Shown here: piece after piece, positions 27,776-37,297 of the stretch
Position numbering within the stretch: the stretch's first letter is position 1
Layout of the letters: each line of letters opens with the position of its first letter
From: Bifidobacterium pseudolongum subsp. pseudolongum DSM 20099
GTDB lineage: Bacteria; Actinomycetota; Actinomycetes; Actinomycetales; Bifidobacteriaceae
Assembly: GCF_000771225.1 (NCBI RefSeq)
Contig: NZ_JDTZ01000005.1
Location: 248,001-312,000 of the forward strand
Reading direction: 5' to 3'
Length of the DNA stretch: 64,000 bases
Made by a program: the position numbers and the translations under genes
The notes under the pieces: model-generated
What the model was told of the DNA's origin: nothing
The model's input: only the letters and a program-made list of their open reading frames with translations
Database searches by the model: none

Positions 27776-29224
27776 ATGACCACCGCAACCACCAAGGGTG
27801 CCATCGACCCGTATGCCGATCCGGGCACCGCGAGCCGCACCGCCGTCAAGGCGCTCATCATGCTGCTCATCACGTTCATCATGGGCACGTTGTGCCTGCA
27901 GGGGTTCAACCTCGTCTTCGTGCAGATCGGCGCCGACGTGGGCGCCGCCGATCAGGCGTCGTTGATCACCGCCATCCCGAGCATCGTGCTCGGCATCGTC
28001 TCGTTCATCTACGGGTCGCTCAGCGATTTCGTCTCATTGCGCCGCATGGTCGTGTTCGGGGTGCTCACGCTGTTCGTGGGTTCCGTCTTCGGCTTCGTGG
28101 CCTCGTACTTCATCAACGGTGGCCTGTGGGTCGTCATCATCGCCCGCATGCTGCAGACAATCGGCGGCCAGGTGGCCGGCTCGGTGTACCTCGTCATGGC
28201 CACCAAGTACCTCGCCACGCACCTCAAGGTGATCTTCTTCGGCCTGTTCACCGCCGGATACCAGCTGTCCGCGGCCATCGGCGTGTTCGCCGCCGGCCTG
28301 CTCAGCTCGGTGGCATGGCAGTACCTGTTCCTGATCCCCGCCGTCTCGATCGTGTTCCTGCCGTTCCTGATGAAGTGGCTGCCCGGCCATGGCACGAGCG
28401 GCGACCGCATCGACTGGGTCGGCTTCACCGTCTTCGGCGTGGCCGTGGCGTTCCTGACGCTCTTCTTCTCGTACATGAGCTGGTGGATGCTCATTGTGGC
28501 CGCGGTGCTGTTCATCGCGTTCGGCATCTACATCGCCAAGGCCCGCAACCCGTTCATCACGCCGTCGTTCTTCAAGAACGTGCGTTGGCTCCTCGCGATC
28601 AGCCTGATCCTGCTGTTCTACTTCACGAACTACTGCATCTCGCCGATCTTCAATGCGATCGGTGCGGACGTGTACGGCATGAGCACCGGCCAGGTCTCCG
28701 CGTACATCGTGTGGGCCTTCATCGTGGCCACCGTCATGGGCACGAGCTCGGGCGCCATCGTCGGCCGTATCGGCCAGACCGCCTCGATCGTGATCGCCGC
28801 GTGCCTCATGATCGCCGGGTTCGTCGGCTCCGCGTTCGCCGTCAACGCCGGATTCTGGGTGCTCACGCTGTGCGCATGCGTCTACTACGCCGGCTGCGGC
28901 CTCATGTATTCGCCGCTCGTGGCCACCGTGCTCGACACCCTGCCGGTCGACCAGTCCGGCCGTGGTGTGGGCATGAATGACCTCGTGATGAACGTGACCG
29001 CCTCAATCGGCATCGCCATCTTCGGTGGACTCATGACCACGCAGGCGCTCGCCGGCTCCTCGTTCACCGGCGCCTCCGGCTCGTCCGCCGGCTACGCCAA
29101 CCTGCTGCTCATCGGCGGCATCGTGATCGCCGCCGGCCTCGTGGTCTTCCTGCTGATCCGCCGCAAGGTCTACGCAGGTGAGACGAAGGCCGAAGAGCAC
29201 GAGCCCGGTCCGGTCGAGGCCTGA
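27776..29224 (+). CDS. MFS permease (probable nucleoside or ribose uptake)
   Basis: The 482-residue transporter has about 14 hydrophobic segments, the DHA2-like topology. The loop after TM2 is motif-A-like (YGSLSDFVSLRRMVVFG). RMLQTIGGQVAGSVYLV and VGMNDLVMNVTASIGIAI are typical of the family. By family alone it could be a drug exporter. Its position 12 nt after the nucleoside hydrolase and before ribokinase, in the same operon, makes uptake of a nucleoside more likely. This is inference from context. Confidence 0.75.
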   Translation: MTTATTKGAIDPYADPGTASRTAVKALIMLLITFIMGTLCLQGFNLVFVQIGADVGAADQASLITAIPSIVLGIVSFIYGSLSDFVSLRRMVVFGVLTLFVGSVFGFVASYFINGGLWVVIIARMLQTIGGQVAGSVYLVMATKYLATHLKVIFFGLFTAGYQLSAAIGVFAAGLLSSVAWQYLFLIPAVSIVFLPFLMKWLPGHGTSGDRIDWVGFTVFGVAVAFLTLFFSYMSWWMLIVAAVLFIAFGIYIAKARNPFITPSFFKNVRWLLAISLILLFYFTNYCISPIFNAIGADVYGMSTGQVSAYIVWAFIVATVMGTSSGAIVGRIGQTASIVIAACLMIAGFVGSAFAVNAGFWVLTLCACVYYAGCGLMYSPLVATVLDTLPVDQSGRGVGMNDLVMNVTASIGIAIFGGLMTTQALAGSSFTGASGSSAGYANLLLIGGIVIAAGLVVFLLIRRKVYAGETKAEEHEPGPVEA

Positions 29225-29230
29225 CCCCAC

Positions 29231-29264
29231 GGGCCCGCGCGGCACCTGCTGCCGACGCGGGCCC
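29231..29264 (+). terminator. Hairpin between the permease and ribokinase genes
   Basis: GGGCCCGCG (29231-29239) pairs with CGCGGGCCC (29256-29264), with a smaller GGCA/TGCC stem inside, followed by ACTCATTTT. It is a weak or partial terminator that could lower ribokinase expression. Confidence 0.5.
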
Positions 29265-29324
29265 ACTCATTTTCCGCGACAATCGCACCTGTTCATCCGC
29301 CCCACCCGAAAGGACGCGCCCACC

Positions 29325-30305
29325 ATGGACACCACATCATTCCCTTTGCAACTCCTCGAACACATGCACGGCACCGTCGCCGTGGTCGGCTCCATGAACG
29401 TGGACTACACGATTACCACCGCACGTCTGCCCGAACCCGGCGAAACGGTCAACGGCGGCCCGCTCGTGCTGCTGCCCGGCGGCAAATCCGGCAATCAGGC
29501 CGCGGCCGCCGCGCTGCTCGGCGCCGACGTGCGCATGTTCGGCGCCGTCGGCTCGGACAGCAATGCCGACTTCCTGCTCGGGCACCTCGCCGCCGCCGGC
29601 GTCGACACGTCGCATGTGCGGCATGTCGACGGCCCGAGCGGCCTGACCGTGATCACCGTCGACGACACGGCCGAAAACACGATCGTCTATTCCGCTGGCT
29701 CGAACGCGCAGGTGAGCGTGGACTACGTGGAATCGAAAATCGGCGAACTGACCGGCGCCGACGTGCTCGGCCTGTGCCTGGAAAGCCCGATCGAGACCGT
29801 GACGGCGTGCGCGCGCATGTGCCATGAGGCCGGCGTGCGCGTGCTGCTCAACGATTCGCCGTTCACCGCAGACCTGCCCGCGGAGTTGATCGAGCACACC
29901 GACATCCTGCTCGTCAACGAGATCGAGATGGCGCAGCTGCTCGACCTGCAGGCGCCCGCGGACGACGACTGGTCCGCGTTCGACTGGCCGCTCGCGCTCG
30001 AACGCCTTGAGGCGATCGGCATCCGGCAGGCCGTCGTGACGCTCGGCGCCGACGGTTCGGTCGTGCTCGACGCCACCGCCGACGAACACGTGACGCGCAT
30101 CGCTCCGGTGCGCGTGGACGCCGTCGACACGACCGGCTGCGGTGACTCGTTCATGGGCACCGTGCTCGCCGGGCTCGCGTCCGGATGGTCGCTCGCGGCC
30201 TCCGCGCGCGCCGCCGCCTACGTCTCCGCCTATGCGGCCACCGGCCGCGGTGCGCAGGCCTCGTATGGCACGCCGGCGCAGATCCGTGCCAGGTTCGAAG
30301 CCTAG
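29325..30305 (+). CDS. rbsK: Ribokinase (PfkB family)
   Basis: Phosphorylates ribose to ribose 5-phosphate, feeding the product of nucleoside hydrolysis into pentose metabolism. It has 326 residues. The substrate-binding motif is MNVDYTITTARLPEPGET, then LLPGGKSGNQAAAAALLGA. The C-terminal PfkB signature DTTGCGDSFMGTVLAGL holds the catalytic Asp. GAAAGGA lies upstream of the ATG at 29325. It belongs to the LacI-controlled cassette. Its TAG stop overlaps the stop codon of convergent murJ in one CTAG. Confidence 0.88.
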   Translation: MDTTSFPLQLLEHMHGTVAVVGSMNVDYTITTARLPEPGETVNGGPLVLLPGGKSGNQAAAAALLGADVRMFGAVGSDSNADFLLGHLAAAGVDTSHVRHVDGPSGLTVITVDDTAENTIVYSAGSNAQVSVDYVESKIGELTGADVLGLCLESPIETVTACARMCHEAGVRVLLNDSPFTADLPAELIEHTDILLVNEIEMAQLLDLQAPADDDWSAFDWPLALERLEAIGIRQAVVTLGADGSVVLDATADEHVTRIAPVRVDAVDTTGCGDSFMGTVLAGLASGWSLAASARAAAYVSAYAATGRGAQASYGTPAQIRARFEA

Positions 30306-33300
30306 AAGGCCTGCACCGAATCGATGAACAGCTGGTTGCCAGGCAGGCTGTCCATCGGCACCCACATCACAATGTCCTGCGTGTCGACCGGCTTGGTGAA
30401 CTTCACCTCGGTCGTGCCGCCGTCGGCGAATGTGAACTCGGCCACCTGTTCGCCGGCGGTCGGGTCGCCGGCCGTGTTGACACGCACATACCCCTTGCCC
30501 CCGGAGGAGCGGATCTTCACGACGATGCGCGAGACATCCTCCTTCTTCTCGAGGTGCAGGTAGTAGCCGTAGCCCTGCTGGCCGTTGGGGCGGTCCAGGA
30601 AGGTCTGGTTCGCCACCGGGTACGCCGTGGTGTTCTCCGGCTTCGGCGTCTCCGTTTTCGTCTCGGTGGGCTCGGGGGCCGCGTTGTTCTGCGGCGAGGC
30701 CACATCATCGCCCTTGCGCTGGCCGAAGGGCACGTCGTCGAGGTCCATGTTGGGCCAGTAGTTCTGCTGCTGGCGGTTGATGCCGAACAGCGAGCCGGTC
30801 GTGGCGATGCTGTGCACGGCGAAGCCGAGCGCCGCGAGCACCGCCACAATGCAGACGATGATGGCCGCCTTCTTCGTCTTCGATGACCTGCGCTCCTCGA
30901 ACGCCGCCTTGTCGGCGGCCGTCGGCTCACGGTTGTCTTGCGGCGCGAAGCTCGGCGGCAGCGCCGGCGCGCCCATCACATATGTGGCGTCGATATCGGC
31001 ATGTTCCTGCTCGAGCGCACGCTGCGAGGCCGATCCGTCAGGCACCTCGTTGCCATAGCTGTCGATGATCGGGATGCGCCCGGTCGCGCCCACGCCGTCG
31101 GTCGGGTCGGACGACCCGTCGCGCAGCTTCGACACGTCAATCGGCACGGTCATGCGCTGCGGCTGCAGCGGCGGTTCCAACGGGTTGTTCGGGTCGAAGG
31201 CCGAGAACATCTCGGTGGCGTCTTCGGGCTGCAGTTCGGGGATCTGGCTCGAGGCGCCCGTGTAGTCCTCGCCTTCCATGAGCGCCTTGCTGTGGCTCCA
31301 CAGTGCTTTGAGCGAGCCGGCGTTGAGCGCCTGCGTCTGCGCGCCGAGCTCCTCGTCCTCAATGTCTTCCTCTTCGGCCACGTCCATATGCGCGAACGGG
31401 ATCGTGGGCAGCGTCTGCGACGAGGCGAGCGATTCAGGGATCGGCAGAATGTCGGCAGGCAGCGCGGGGCTGACCATCGCGCGCACGATCGAGCACGCGC
31501 CCTCCACGCCCGTCAAACGCAAGTCGTGGCGCGTCAGTACCGGGAACTGCTTGACCGGCCCGAGCAGCATCTCGAGCTCGGCGAGCGTGACGAGCGGCAC
31601 CGCAGGCGCGCCGTCTTCGGGCAGTTCGAGCCCGCGTTTGACGATGACGCGCAGCTCGGTGGGTGTGTCCGCCGGCAGCGCGTCGAGCGAGAAGCGCGGG
31701 TTCATCGTGGACGGCGTGCGCGTGAGCATGCCATACAGCACGCCCGCGAGCTGGCGGATCGCGCGGCGTGCGGGATTGTCGCCCGGCTGCGCGTTCGACG
31801 TGTCGGCGAGCGCCTCGCTCACCGGCGTATCCGCGAGCTGCACGCCGCTGCGTGTGAGGCGCACGGTGTCGGTCGACAGGGCGTGGTGCGTGAGGCTGTC
31901 GGCCTGCAGGGCTTTGACGGCGGCCGCGGCTTCGGCGATGATCGTGCGCATGGCCTCGTAGCTCAGCGGGGACTGTCCGTGCATGTATTCGGTCAGTGAG
32001 ACGCCTGCGTCGAGCTGCGTGAGCACCACGGCGACCTGGCCGTCGTGCTGCAGTTGGATGACGGGGGTGAACCGCGCGTCCTTCGACGAGGCAAGTGTGC
32101 CGGCGAGCGCGTTCGTGCTTTCGAGCACGGCCTTGTTGCTGACGATGAAGAGCTGGCAGTCGCGTGAGAGCACGCGGTCGTTGGCTTTCCATGCCTGCAG
32201 ACCCGCCTCCTCACGCAACGGCGACACCAGCGTGTACCTGTTGAGAACGGTATCTCCTAAATGCGGCCTCATAGTTTCCCCTGGTATGTATGGCATGGAC
32301 GGTGCTCCCGTCATTCTACCGACCGCACTGGTCGTGCGCGGTGCTGTGCCGGTGTCGTCGCCGGTGAGCGCAATCGGCGCGGCGGCGAGCTCGCTCGGCA
32401 CGGGCGGATCGAGCTGTTCGAGTTCGTCAATCGGCTGGGGCAGCGGGATGACGCGGGTCTCGTCGGGGTCGTCCACGCCGGCTACGGCTGCGGCGATTGG
32501 CGCGATGACGCGCGTCTCGTCCGGGTCCCCGGCCGGCGCGGTCTCGCCTGCGGGCGTGCGGTGCAGACGGCGCTTGAACGTGTCGACGATCTGCAGCAGT
32601 TCCTGTGAACGCACGATCCACAGTGTGGCGATGTACGCGATGAGGATCAGCACGCCCAGGATGACCGCGGCGAGCACGTTGCGCAACCATGCGGCGATGC
32701 CCGACTGTCCAGGGTCGGTCACGTGCAGCCATGCGTAGACGGGGATGCGCGCGCCGAGGCCGACGACGACCGCCACCACGGTGGCGAGGACCGCCTTCGC
32801 GTAGGTGGCGGCGATGCGTTTGCCGTCGAGCGAGCCGTCGAACCGCCGGCGCAGCATGCGCACGAGCGGGATGAACGAGATCAGGTAGGCGGCCGAGACG
32901 CACACGGCGATCATGCCGGCCCACTGCGTGGGCGGCAACAGGTGAGTGCCGGTGAGGATCAGTCCGAGCTGCAGCATGTACATGATGAGCATGAACGTGA
33001 ACGGCGAGCGCCCGTCTTCGAACGCGTAGAACGTGCGTTGGATGATCAGGTACGCGCTCGCGAGCGGCAGGCAGACGCTCAGGCCCATCAATGGACCGCA
33101 CATGAGGATTGCTTGCGGCACGGCCACCGTCGGCAGCAGCGAGCGCGTGATCGCGAGCGGCATGATGATGAACGCGGCGGTGAAGAAGCACATGATCGTG
33201 CCCACGGTGCGCAGCGCGCGGCTCAGGTCGTCGCGCGCGCCGGCCATGTCGCGGTTCGCGAGCGCCTGCGAGATCTGCGGGAAGATCGCCGTGGCCACCG

Positions 33301-34210
33301 AGACGGCGATGAGTGAATACGGCAGCATGTAGATCGTGTACGCGTTCTGGTAGGTGGCGTTGCCGGCCACGTCGAACTGGTCGAGGTGCATCGTGCGTTC
33401 GGCGAGCGAGGGCGCGCCGGTCAGCACGCGCGTCGTGATGATGTTGGCGATCTGATCGATCACGACGATCCCGAGGCTCCATGCGGCGATCGGGCCCATC
33501 GTGCGCAGGCCGATGCCGCGCACGCCGAATTTCCAGTGGAACCGGAACCCGAGTCTGAACAGCGGGATGAACAGGATAATCGCCTGGAACGCCACGCCGA
33601 GCGTCCATGCGCCTGCGGTCAGCGCGATCTTCGGCGTGGTCCACTGGCCCGCCGACGACTGTGCGTGGTCGCCGAAGATCACGATGAACGCGGTGAAGCC
33701 GATGCAGCTGATCACATTGGCCCCCACCGAGCTCCATGCGTAGGCGCCGAAGCGGTTCTTGACGGCTAGGATCTGCCCGAGCACGGTGTACAGGCCGTAG
33801 AAGAAGATCTGCGGCGTGCACCACAGCGTGAACGCGCACGTGAGCGAAATCAGCTCGGGGCTGCCGTTCACGTACAGCCGTGTGATCCACGGCGTCAGCA
33901 CGCCCATCAGCACGGTCACGGCGGCCAGCAGCGTCACGGCGAAGGTGACGATCTTGTTGAGCTGCTCTTCGGCGTTGTCGGCTTTGAGCGTACGCACGAT
34001 GTGCGGTACGAGCACCGCGTTGAAGATGCCGCCTGAGACGAGCGTGTAGATGACCTGGGGGATCATCGAACCCGCCTGGTACGCGTTGGCGGCCATGCCG
34101 GTCGTACCGATCGCCGCCGCGAGCAGGATCGTGCGGATCTGCCCGGTGATGCGCGACGCGGCGGTGCCCGACGCCATGATGAGCGAATTGCGGCCTACGG
34201 AAGAACTCAT
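30302..34210 (-). CDS. murJ: MurJ lipid II flippase with pseudokinase and extracellular domains (MviN type)
   Basis: Moves lipid II across the membrane for peptidoglycan synthesis. The 1302 residues comprise a 14-TM MurJ region (about 1-535), a Ser/Thr-rich linker, a protein-kinase-like domain (about 655-885), a single TM (about 1113-1138), and an extracytoplasmic beta-rich domain (about 1190-1302). The kinase-like part lacks the HRD and DFG motifs (HHALSTDTV and LADTPV stand in), so it is a pseudokinase, as in mycobacterial MviN, whose phosphorylated form binds FhaA. The start overlaps the DUF6049 stop (ATGA). Confidence 0.93.
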   Translation of the reverse strand: MSSSVGRNSLIMASGTAASRITGQIRTILLAAAIGTTGMAANAYQAGSMIPQVIYTLVSGGIFNAVLVPHIVRTLKADNAEEQLNKIVTFAVTLLAAVTVLMGVLTPWITRLYVNGSPELISLTCAFTLWCTPQIFFYGLYTVLGQILAVKNRFGAYAWSSVGANVISCIGFTAFIVIFGDHAQSSAGQWTTPKIALTAGAWTLGVAFQAIILFIPLFRLGFRFHWKFGVRGIGLRTMGPIAAWSLGIVVIDQIANIITTRVLTGAPSLAERTMHLDQFDVAGNATYQNAYTIYMLPYSLIAVSVATAIFPQISQALANRDMAGARDDLSRALRTVGTIMCFFTAAFIIMPLAITRSLLPTVAVPQAILMCGPLMGLSVCLPLASAYLIIQRTFYAFEDGRSPFTFMLIMYMLQLGLILTGTHLLPPTQWAGMIAVCVSAAYLISFIPLVRMLRRRFDGSLDGKRIAATYAKAVLATVVAVVVGLGARIPVYAWLHVTDPGQSGIAAWLRNVLAAVILGVLILIAYIATLWIVRSQELLQIVDTFKRRLHRTPAGETAPAGDPDETRVIAPIAAAVAGVDDPDETRVIPLPQPIDELEQLDPPVPSELAAAPIALTGDDTGTAPRTTSAVGRMTGAPSMPYIPGETMRPHLGDTVLNRYTLVSPLREEAGLQAWKANDRVLSRDCQLFIVSNKAVLESTNALAGTLASSKDARFTPVIQLQHDGQVAVVLTQLDAGVSLTEYMHGQSPLSYEAMRTIIAEAAAAVKALQADSLTHHALSTDTVRLTRSGVQLADTPVSEALADTSNAQPGDNPARRAIRQLAGVLYGMLTRTPSTMNPRFSLDALPADTPTELRVIVKRGLELPEDGAPAVPLVTLAELEMLLGPVKQFPVLTRHDLRLTGVEGACSIVRAMVSPALPADILPIPESLASSQTLPTIPFAHMDVAEEEDIEDEELGAQTQALNAGSLKALWSHSKALMEGEDYTGASSQIPELQPEDATEMFSAFDPNNPLEPPLQPQRMTVPIDVSKLRDGSSDPTDGVGATGRIPIIDSYGNEVPDGSASQRALEQEHADIDATYVMGAPALPPSFAPQDNREPTAADKAAFEERRSSKTKKAAIIVCIVAVLAALGFAVHSIATTGSLFGINRQQQNYWPNMDLDDVPFGQRKGDDVASPQNNAAPEPTETKTETPKPENTTAYPVANQTFLDRPNGQQGYGYYLHLEKKEDVSRIVVKIRSSGGKGYVRVNTAGDPTAGEQVAEFTFADGGTTEVKFTKPVDTQDIVMWVPMDSLPGNQLFIDSVQAF

Positions 34211-36438
34211 TCGTCAGGATCCTTCTTGCGGTGGAACTGGCGCCACAGGCCCAGCAACCCAAGCACGACCGCGAGCGCGATGATCGCGATGCCGCTTTTG
34301 TCGCTCAGCTGTAGCGAACTGGTGATGGTGGTCTGCTGTACCGCGCCGAACGGCTGGTCGTGCCGGTCGAGCAGTTGTTCGCGCGCCACCGTGGTGCCGG
34401 ACGTGGAGACCCGCACGACGAACGACGTCTGGGCCTCGCTGTTGGGACCCACGTCCACATCGCTCAACCGCGATGTGACGATCTCCATCGAATCGGTGAG
34501 TGACGAGACGCGCACACTGATCGGGTAGGGCAGTTTGTTGCTCACCGTGACGGGCATCGACGCCGTTTCGGAGACGACGTTGAGGCTGCCCGAAGGCACG
34601 AGCGTGATGCGGCTCAGCAGCGCGTCGGCGAAGCGTTGCGCGCCGTCCACCATCGCCGTGCGCGCCGAGGCGTGCGGCGAGAGCGCGGGCAGTGCGAACG
34701 CGTCATGCGCCTGCAGCAGGTACTGCGCCCACGCGTCCGCGCTGAGTCGGGCGTCGGGTTGCGCGGATGCGGAAGGGGTAGCGGATGGCGACGCCTTCGC
34801 GCCCGCCGTGCCGGACTCCTGCACAGCAGCGGACGGGCTCGACCCATCGGCCGCCTGCGCGGGCTGGCCCGTGACGAGGATCGACGTGTTGAACCGCTCG
34901 ATGTCGTCGCGGCTGCGGGCCAGCGCGTTGAGCGCCTCCAGCGCGCTCGAGACGGCCGGCATCTGCTGGCCGACGTATTGATTGATCAGGCCGGGCATCT
35001 GGCTGGGCTCGATTGCGGATTCGGCGGTCGCGAGCTCGTCGATCGAGGCGAGATGGACCCAGCTCGCGCTGCCGAGCGCGGTCATGAGCGAAGTGACGAA
35101 CGCGCTGTTCGCGGATTCTCCGAAGCAGACGAGCAACGAACGTGACTCGTACGGCTGCTCCATCTGGTAGAACGCGCTCTGTGCGATCAGCCGTTGCAGG
35201 CGCCCCGCATCGGTCTGTTCGGCGCTCGCCTGCGCGCTTGTGGGCCGCTGTTGCGCAAGCGCGGAGAGCGTGGATTGCGCGGTCAGCACCGTCACTTCGC
35301 CATGGTCGGTGGGCACGTGATAGGTCTCCGTCGTGGCCGTTGCGTCGTCCTGCAGCGCGAAGTCACGCGTGGCCACAACGGTCTCGTAGCCTTGTGCGCG
35401 CGCGGTGTTGAGCGCTTGCATCGTCCAGCTGCCTTCGCCCTGCCAGGCGATGACGCGTGCCTGGGCACGTTCGTCGCCGAGGGCCGAGCGCAGCAGGTTG
35501 ACGCCGGTTTCGGCGTGCCAAGCCTGGTCGTTGATGCCGGCGCGCGTGTAGGCGCCGGCATCGCCCATGCGCGCGTACGTCGTCACATCGAACATGCCCG
35601 GTTGGCTGATCGCCTGCACATGCGGCGTGCCGATCGCGCGCAATACGAGCGGGTCGCCCACGATCTGCAGGTGTTCGAAGCGCGCGGCCAGCTCGTCTTT
35701 CGCCTTCAGCGCGCGCACATCGTCGGCGCCGAGCGTCACCGCGTCGCTTGGGCGCACGCTGCCCGAGCCAGAGGAGAGCAGTTCGTCGGTCACGGCGGTG
35801 TTCGCCCGCCAACCATGCGACGTCAGCGGCATCGCCACAGTCAGGTTGATCGCGGGCGTGCGCTCGCCGTGCAGGCCTGCTTGGCTGCGCGTCAGGAACG
35901 TCTGCAGGGGGGTTGTGCCGGGCAGCGGACCGCCGTCCTCGCCGATGAGTTCGAGCGCGAGCGGGCGCGGGCCCCACGCGGTCAGCGCCCGCAACTGCGC
36001 GGCGTCCGCGTGCAGTTCGCCGTGCACGGTGCGCGCCCCATCCGTCTCGACCGTGCCCACGTCGATCGTGAGCAGTTCGTCCGGGGTGGGGATCACCGTG
36101 GTGCCTTCTGCCCACGCCTGCACGTCGGAGCGCGAGACGAAATTGTATTGGGCGTTCGTGCGCACGGCGAGACGCGCGTGCTCGATGGCGGCCGCGCCAT
36201 GGTTCTCTATGGTGACGCGCACGGCGAATCCCGAAGAATCGGTGACGACGGGCGTGATTTCCTCGATCTGCAGCGCCACAGGGGAGGCGCTTGGCTGCGT
36301 GACGCCGTCGGTGGGCTCCTGTGCCCACGCGGGCGCGGCGCCGAGCGGCGCGAACAACGTGAGCAGCACCGCGAGCAGCACCGCAATGGTGCACCCGACA
36401 CCGCCGTAGATGCGTCCAGTGGTGTGCGGATGGTTCAC
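34207..36438 (-). CDS. DUF6049 secreted/membrane-anchored protein
   Basis: A large cell-surface protein of unknown role, always beside murJ in Actinobacteria (the Rv3909 position). The 743 residues have an N-terminal signal segment (IAVLLAVLLTLFAPLGAAPAWA), beta-rich extracellular domains, and a C-terminal TM (IAIIALAVVLGLLGLW) with a short basic tail. I prefer the GTG at 36438: it follows the Nudix stop by 2 nt and has AGGCAGGG 6 nt upstream. An ATG at 36477 would overlap the Nudix gene by 37 bp. It probably works with MurJ in envelope assembly; that is inference. Confidence 0.8.
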   Translation of the reverse strand: MNHPHTTGRIYGGVGCTIAVLLAVLLTLFAPLGAAPAWAQEPTDGVTQPSASPVALQIEEITPVVTDSSGFAVRVTIENHGAAAIEHARLAVRTNAQYNFVSRSDVQAWAEGTTVIPTPDELLTIDVGTVETDGARTVHGELHADAAQLRALTAWGPRPLALELIGEDGGPLPGTTPLQTFLTRSQAGLHGERTPAINLTVAMPLTSHGWRANTAVTDELLSSGSGSVRPSDAVTLGADDVRALKAKDELAARFEHLQIVGDPLVLRAIGTPHVQAISQPGMFDVTTYARMGDAGAYTRAGINDQAWHAETGVNLLRSALGDERAQARVIAWQGEGSWTMQALNTARAQGYETVVATRDFALQDDATATTETYHVPTDHGEVTVLTAQSTLSALAQQRPTSAQASAEQTDAGRLQRLIAQSAFYQMEQPYESRSLLVCFGESANSAFVTSLMTALGSASWVHLASIDELATAESAIEPSQMPGLINQYVGQQMPAVSSALEALNALARSRDDIERFNTSILVTGQPAQAADGSSPSAAVQESGTAGAKASPSATPSASAQPDARLSADAWAQYLLQAHDAFALPALSPHASARTAMVDGAQRFADALLSRITLVPSGSLNVVSETASMPVTVSNKLPYPISVRVSSLTDSMEIVTSRLSDVDVGPNSEAQTSFVVRVSTSGTTVAREQLLDRHDQPFGAVQQTTITSSLQLSDKSGIAIIALAVVLGLLGLWRQFHRKKDPDE

Positions 36439-36440
36439 GG

Positions 36441-37190
36441 TCAGCCCTGCCTGTTCAGTTTCCTTGCGTACAGCCATGCAATCTTACGCTCATTGGGGTA
36501 ACTGAGCACGTCGTCGAGGTCGGCGAAGTCCACCCAGATGGCGTCTTCGGCCTCATGGTCGGGGTCGCCTTCCACCGTGAGCTCGCCGCCGATCTGCCGC
36601 AGAGCGAAGTGATGCACGAGTTTGTGCACGCGCTGGCTGGTTCCAGTGAACCAATAGTCTATCGTGGCGATCGAATCGACCACCTCGCCCAGGATGCCCG
36701 TCTCCTCGTGCACTTCGCGCACGGCGGTCTGCTGCGGCGTCTCGCCCTTTTCGATGTGCCCCTTCGGCAGGCACCATTCCAAGTGGCCGCTGCGCGAATG
36801 GCGCGCGATGATCGCCACACGGCCGTGGTCGTCGAACACGAGGCCGCCAGCCGAGTATTCGCGCACCACGGGCAGTTCCTGCGCGTCGAGCGAGGCGAAT
36901 GTGGCAGGGCGGTCGCTTGTGCGCCTGCGCGGCATCATCGCCGGCGTCGGCGTGGCGTCGGCCTGCTCGTGCGGGCTCGGCGCGGCCGGTTTCGCGTGTG
37001 CGGCCGCGGCCAAGCGCTCACGCAACTGCGCGGGCGTGGGAATCGGGTTGCCCAAGGATTCGCCCTGTGGCAGCCCCGTCGACTGCGAGGTGTACAGCAG
37101 CTCGTCCGGCTCGAGCGGATCGGCCGCGTTCAGGGTATGGTGAACCGCAGCGTTGGCATGCATGCGTGCAACGTCTGCGGGTGTAATCAT
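36441..37190 (-). CDS. Nudix hydrolase
   Basis: Hydrolyses a nucleoside-diphosphate-linked substrate; identity unknown (MutT4-like position beside murJ). The Nudix box GHIEKGETPQQTAVREVHEETG is complete. Of 249 residues, about the first 110 form a polar N-terminal extension before the domain begins at REYSAGGLVFDDHG. The ATG at 37190 has AAGGTGGAG upstream. An ATG at 37208 would add six residues. It leads the Nudix-DUF6049-murJ operon, divergent from pcnA with promoters in under 60 bp. Confidence 0.85.
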   Translation of the reverse strand: MITPADVARMHANAAVHHTLNAADPLEPDELLYTSQSTGLPQGESLGNPIPTPAQLRERLAAAAHAKPAAPSPHEQADATPTPAMMPRRRTSDRPATFASLDAQELPVVREYSAGGLVFDDHGRVAIIARHSRSGHLEWCLPKGHIEKGETPQQTAVREVHEETGILGEVVDSIATIDYWFTGTSQRVHKLVHHFALRQIGGELTVEGDPDHEAEDAIWVDFADLDDVLSYPNERKIAWLYARKLNRQG

Positions 37191-37232
37191 GTACTCCACC
37201 TTACTCATGTTTTTATGCAGATGGGGTAACGG

Positions 37233-37238
37233 TATGCT
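37233..37238 (+). promoter_or_regulatory. Candidate -10 of pcnA
   Basis: TATGCT between the divergent Nudix and pcnA genes, 59 nt before the preferred GTG start of pcnA. Confidence 0.4.
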
Positions 37239-37297
37239 TGAAGGGCAGAAAAGCAGCGCGGCACGCGTGTGTGATGCGAGAGCACGAAAGGGAAACC

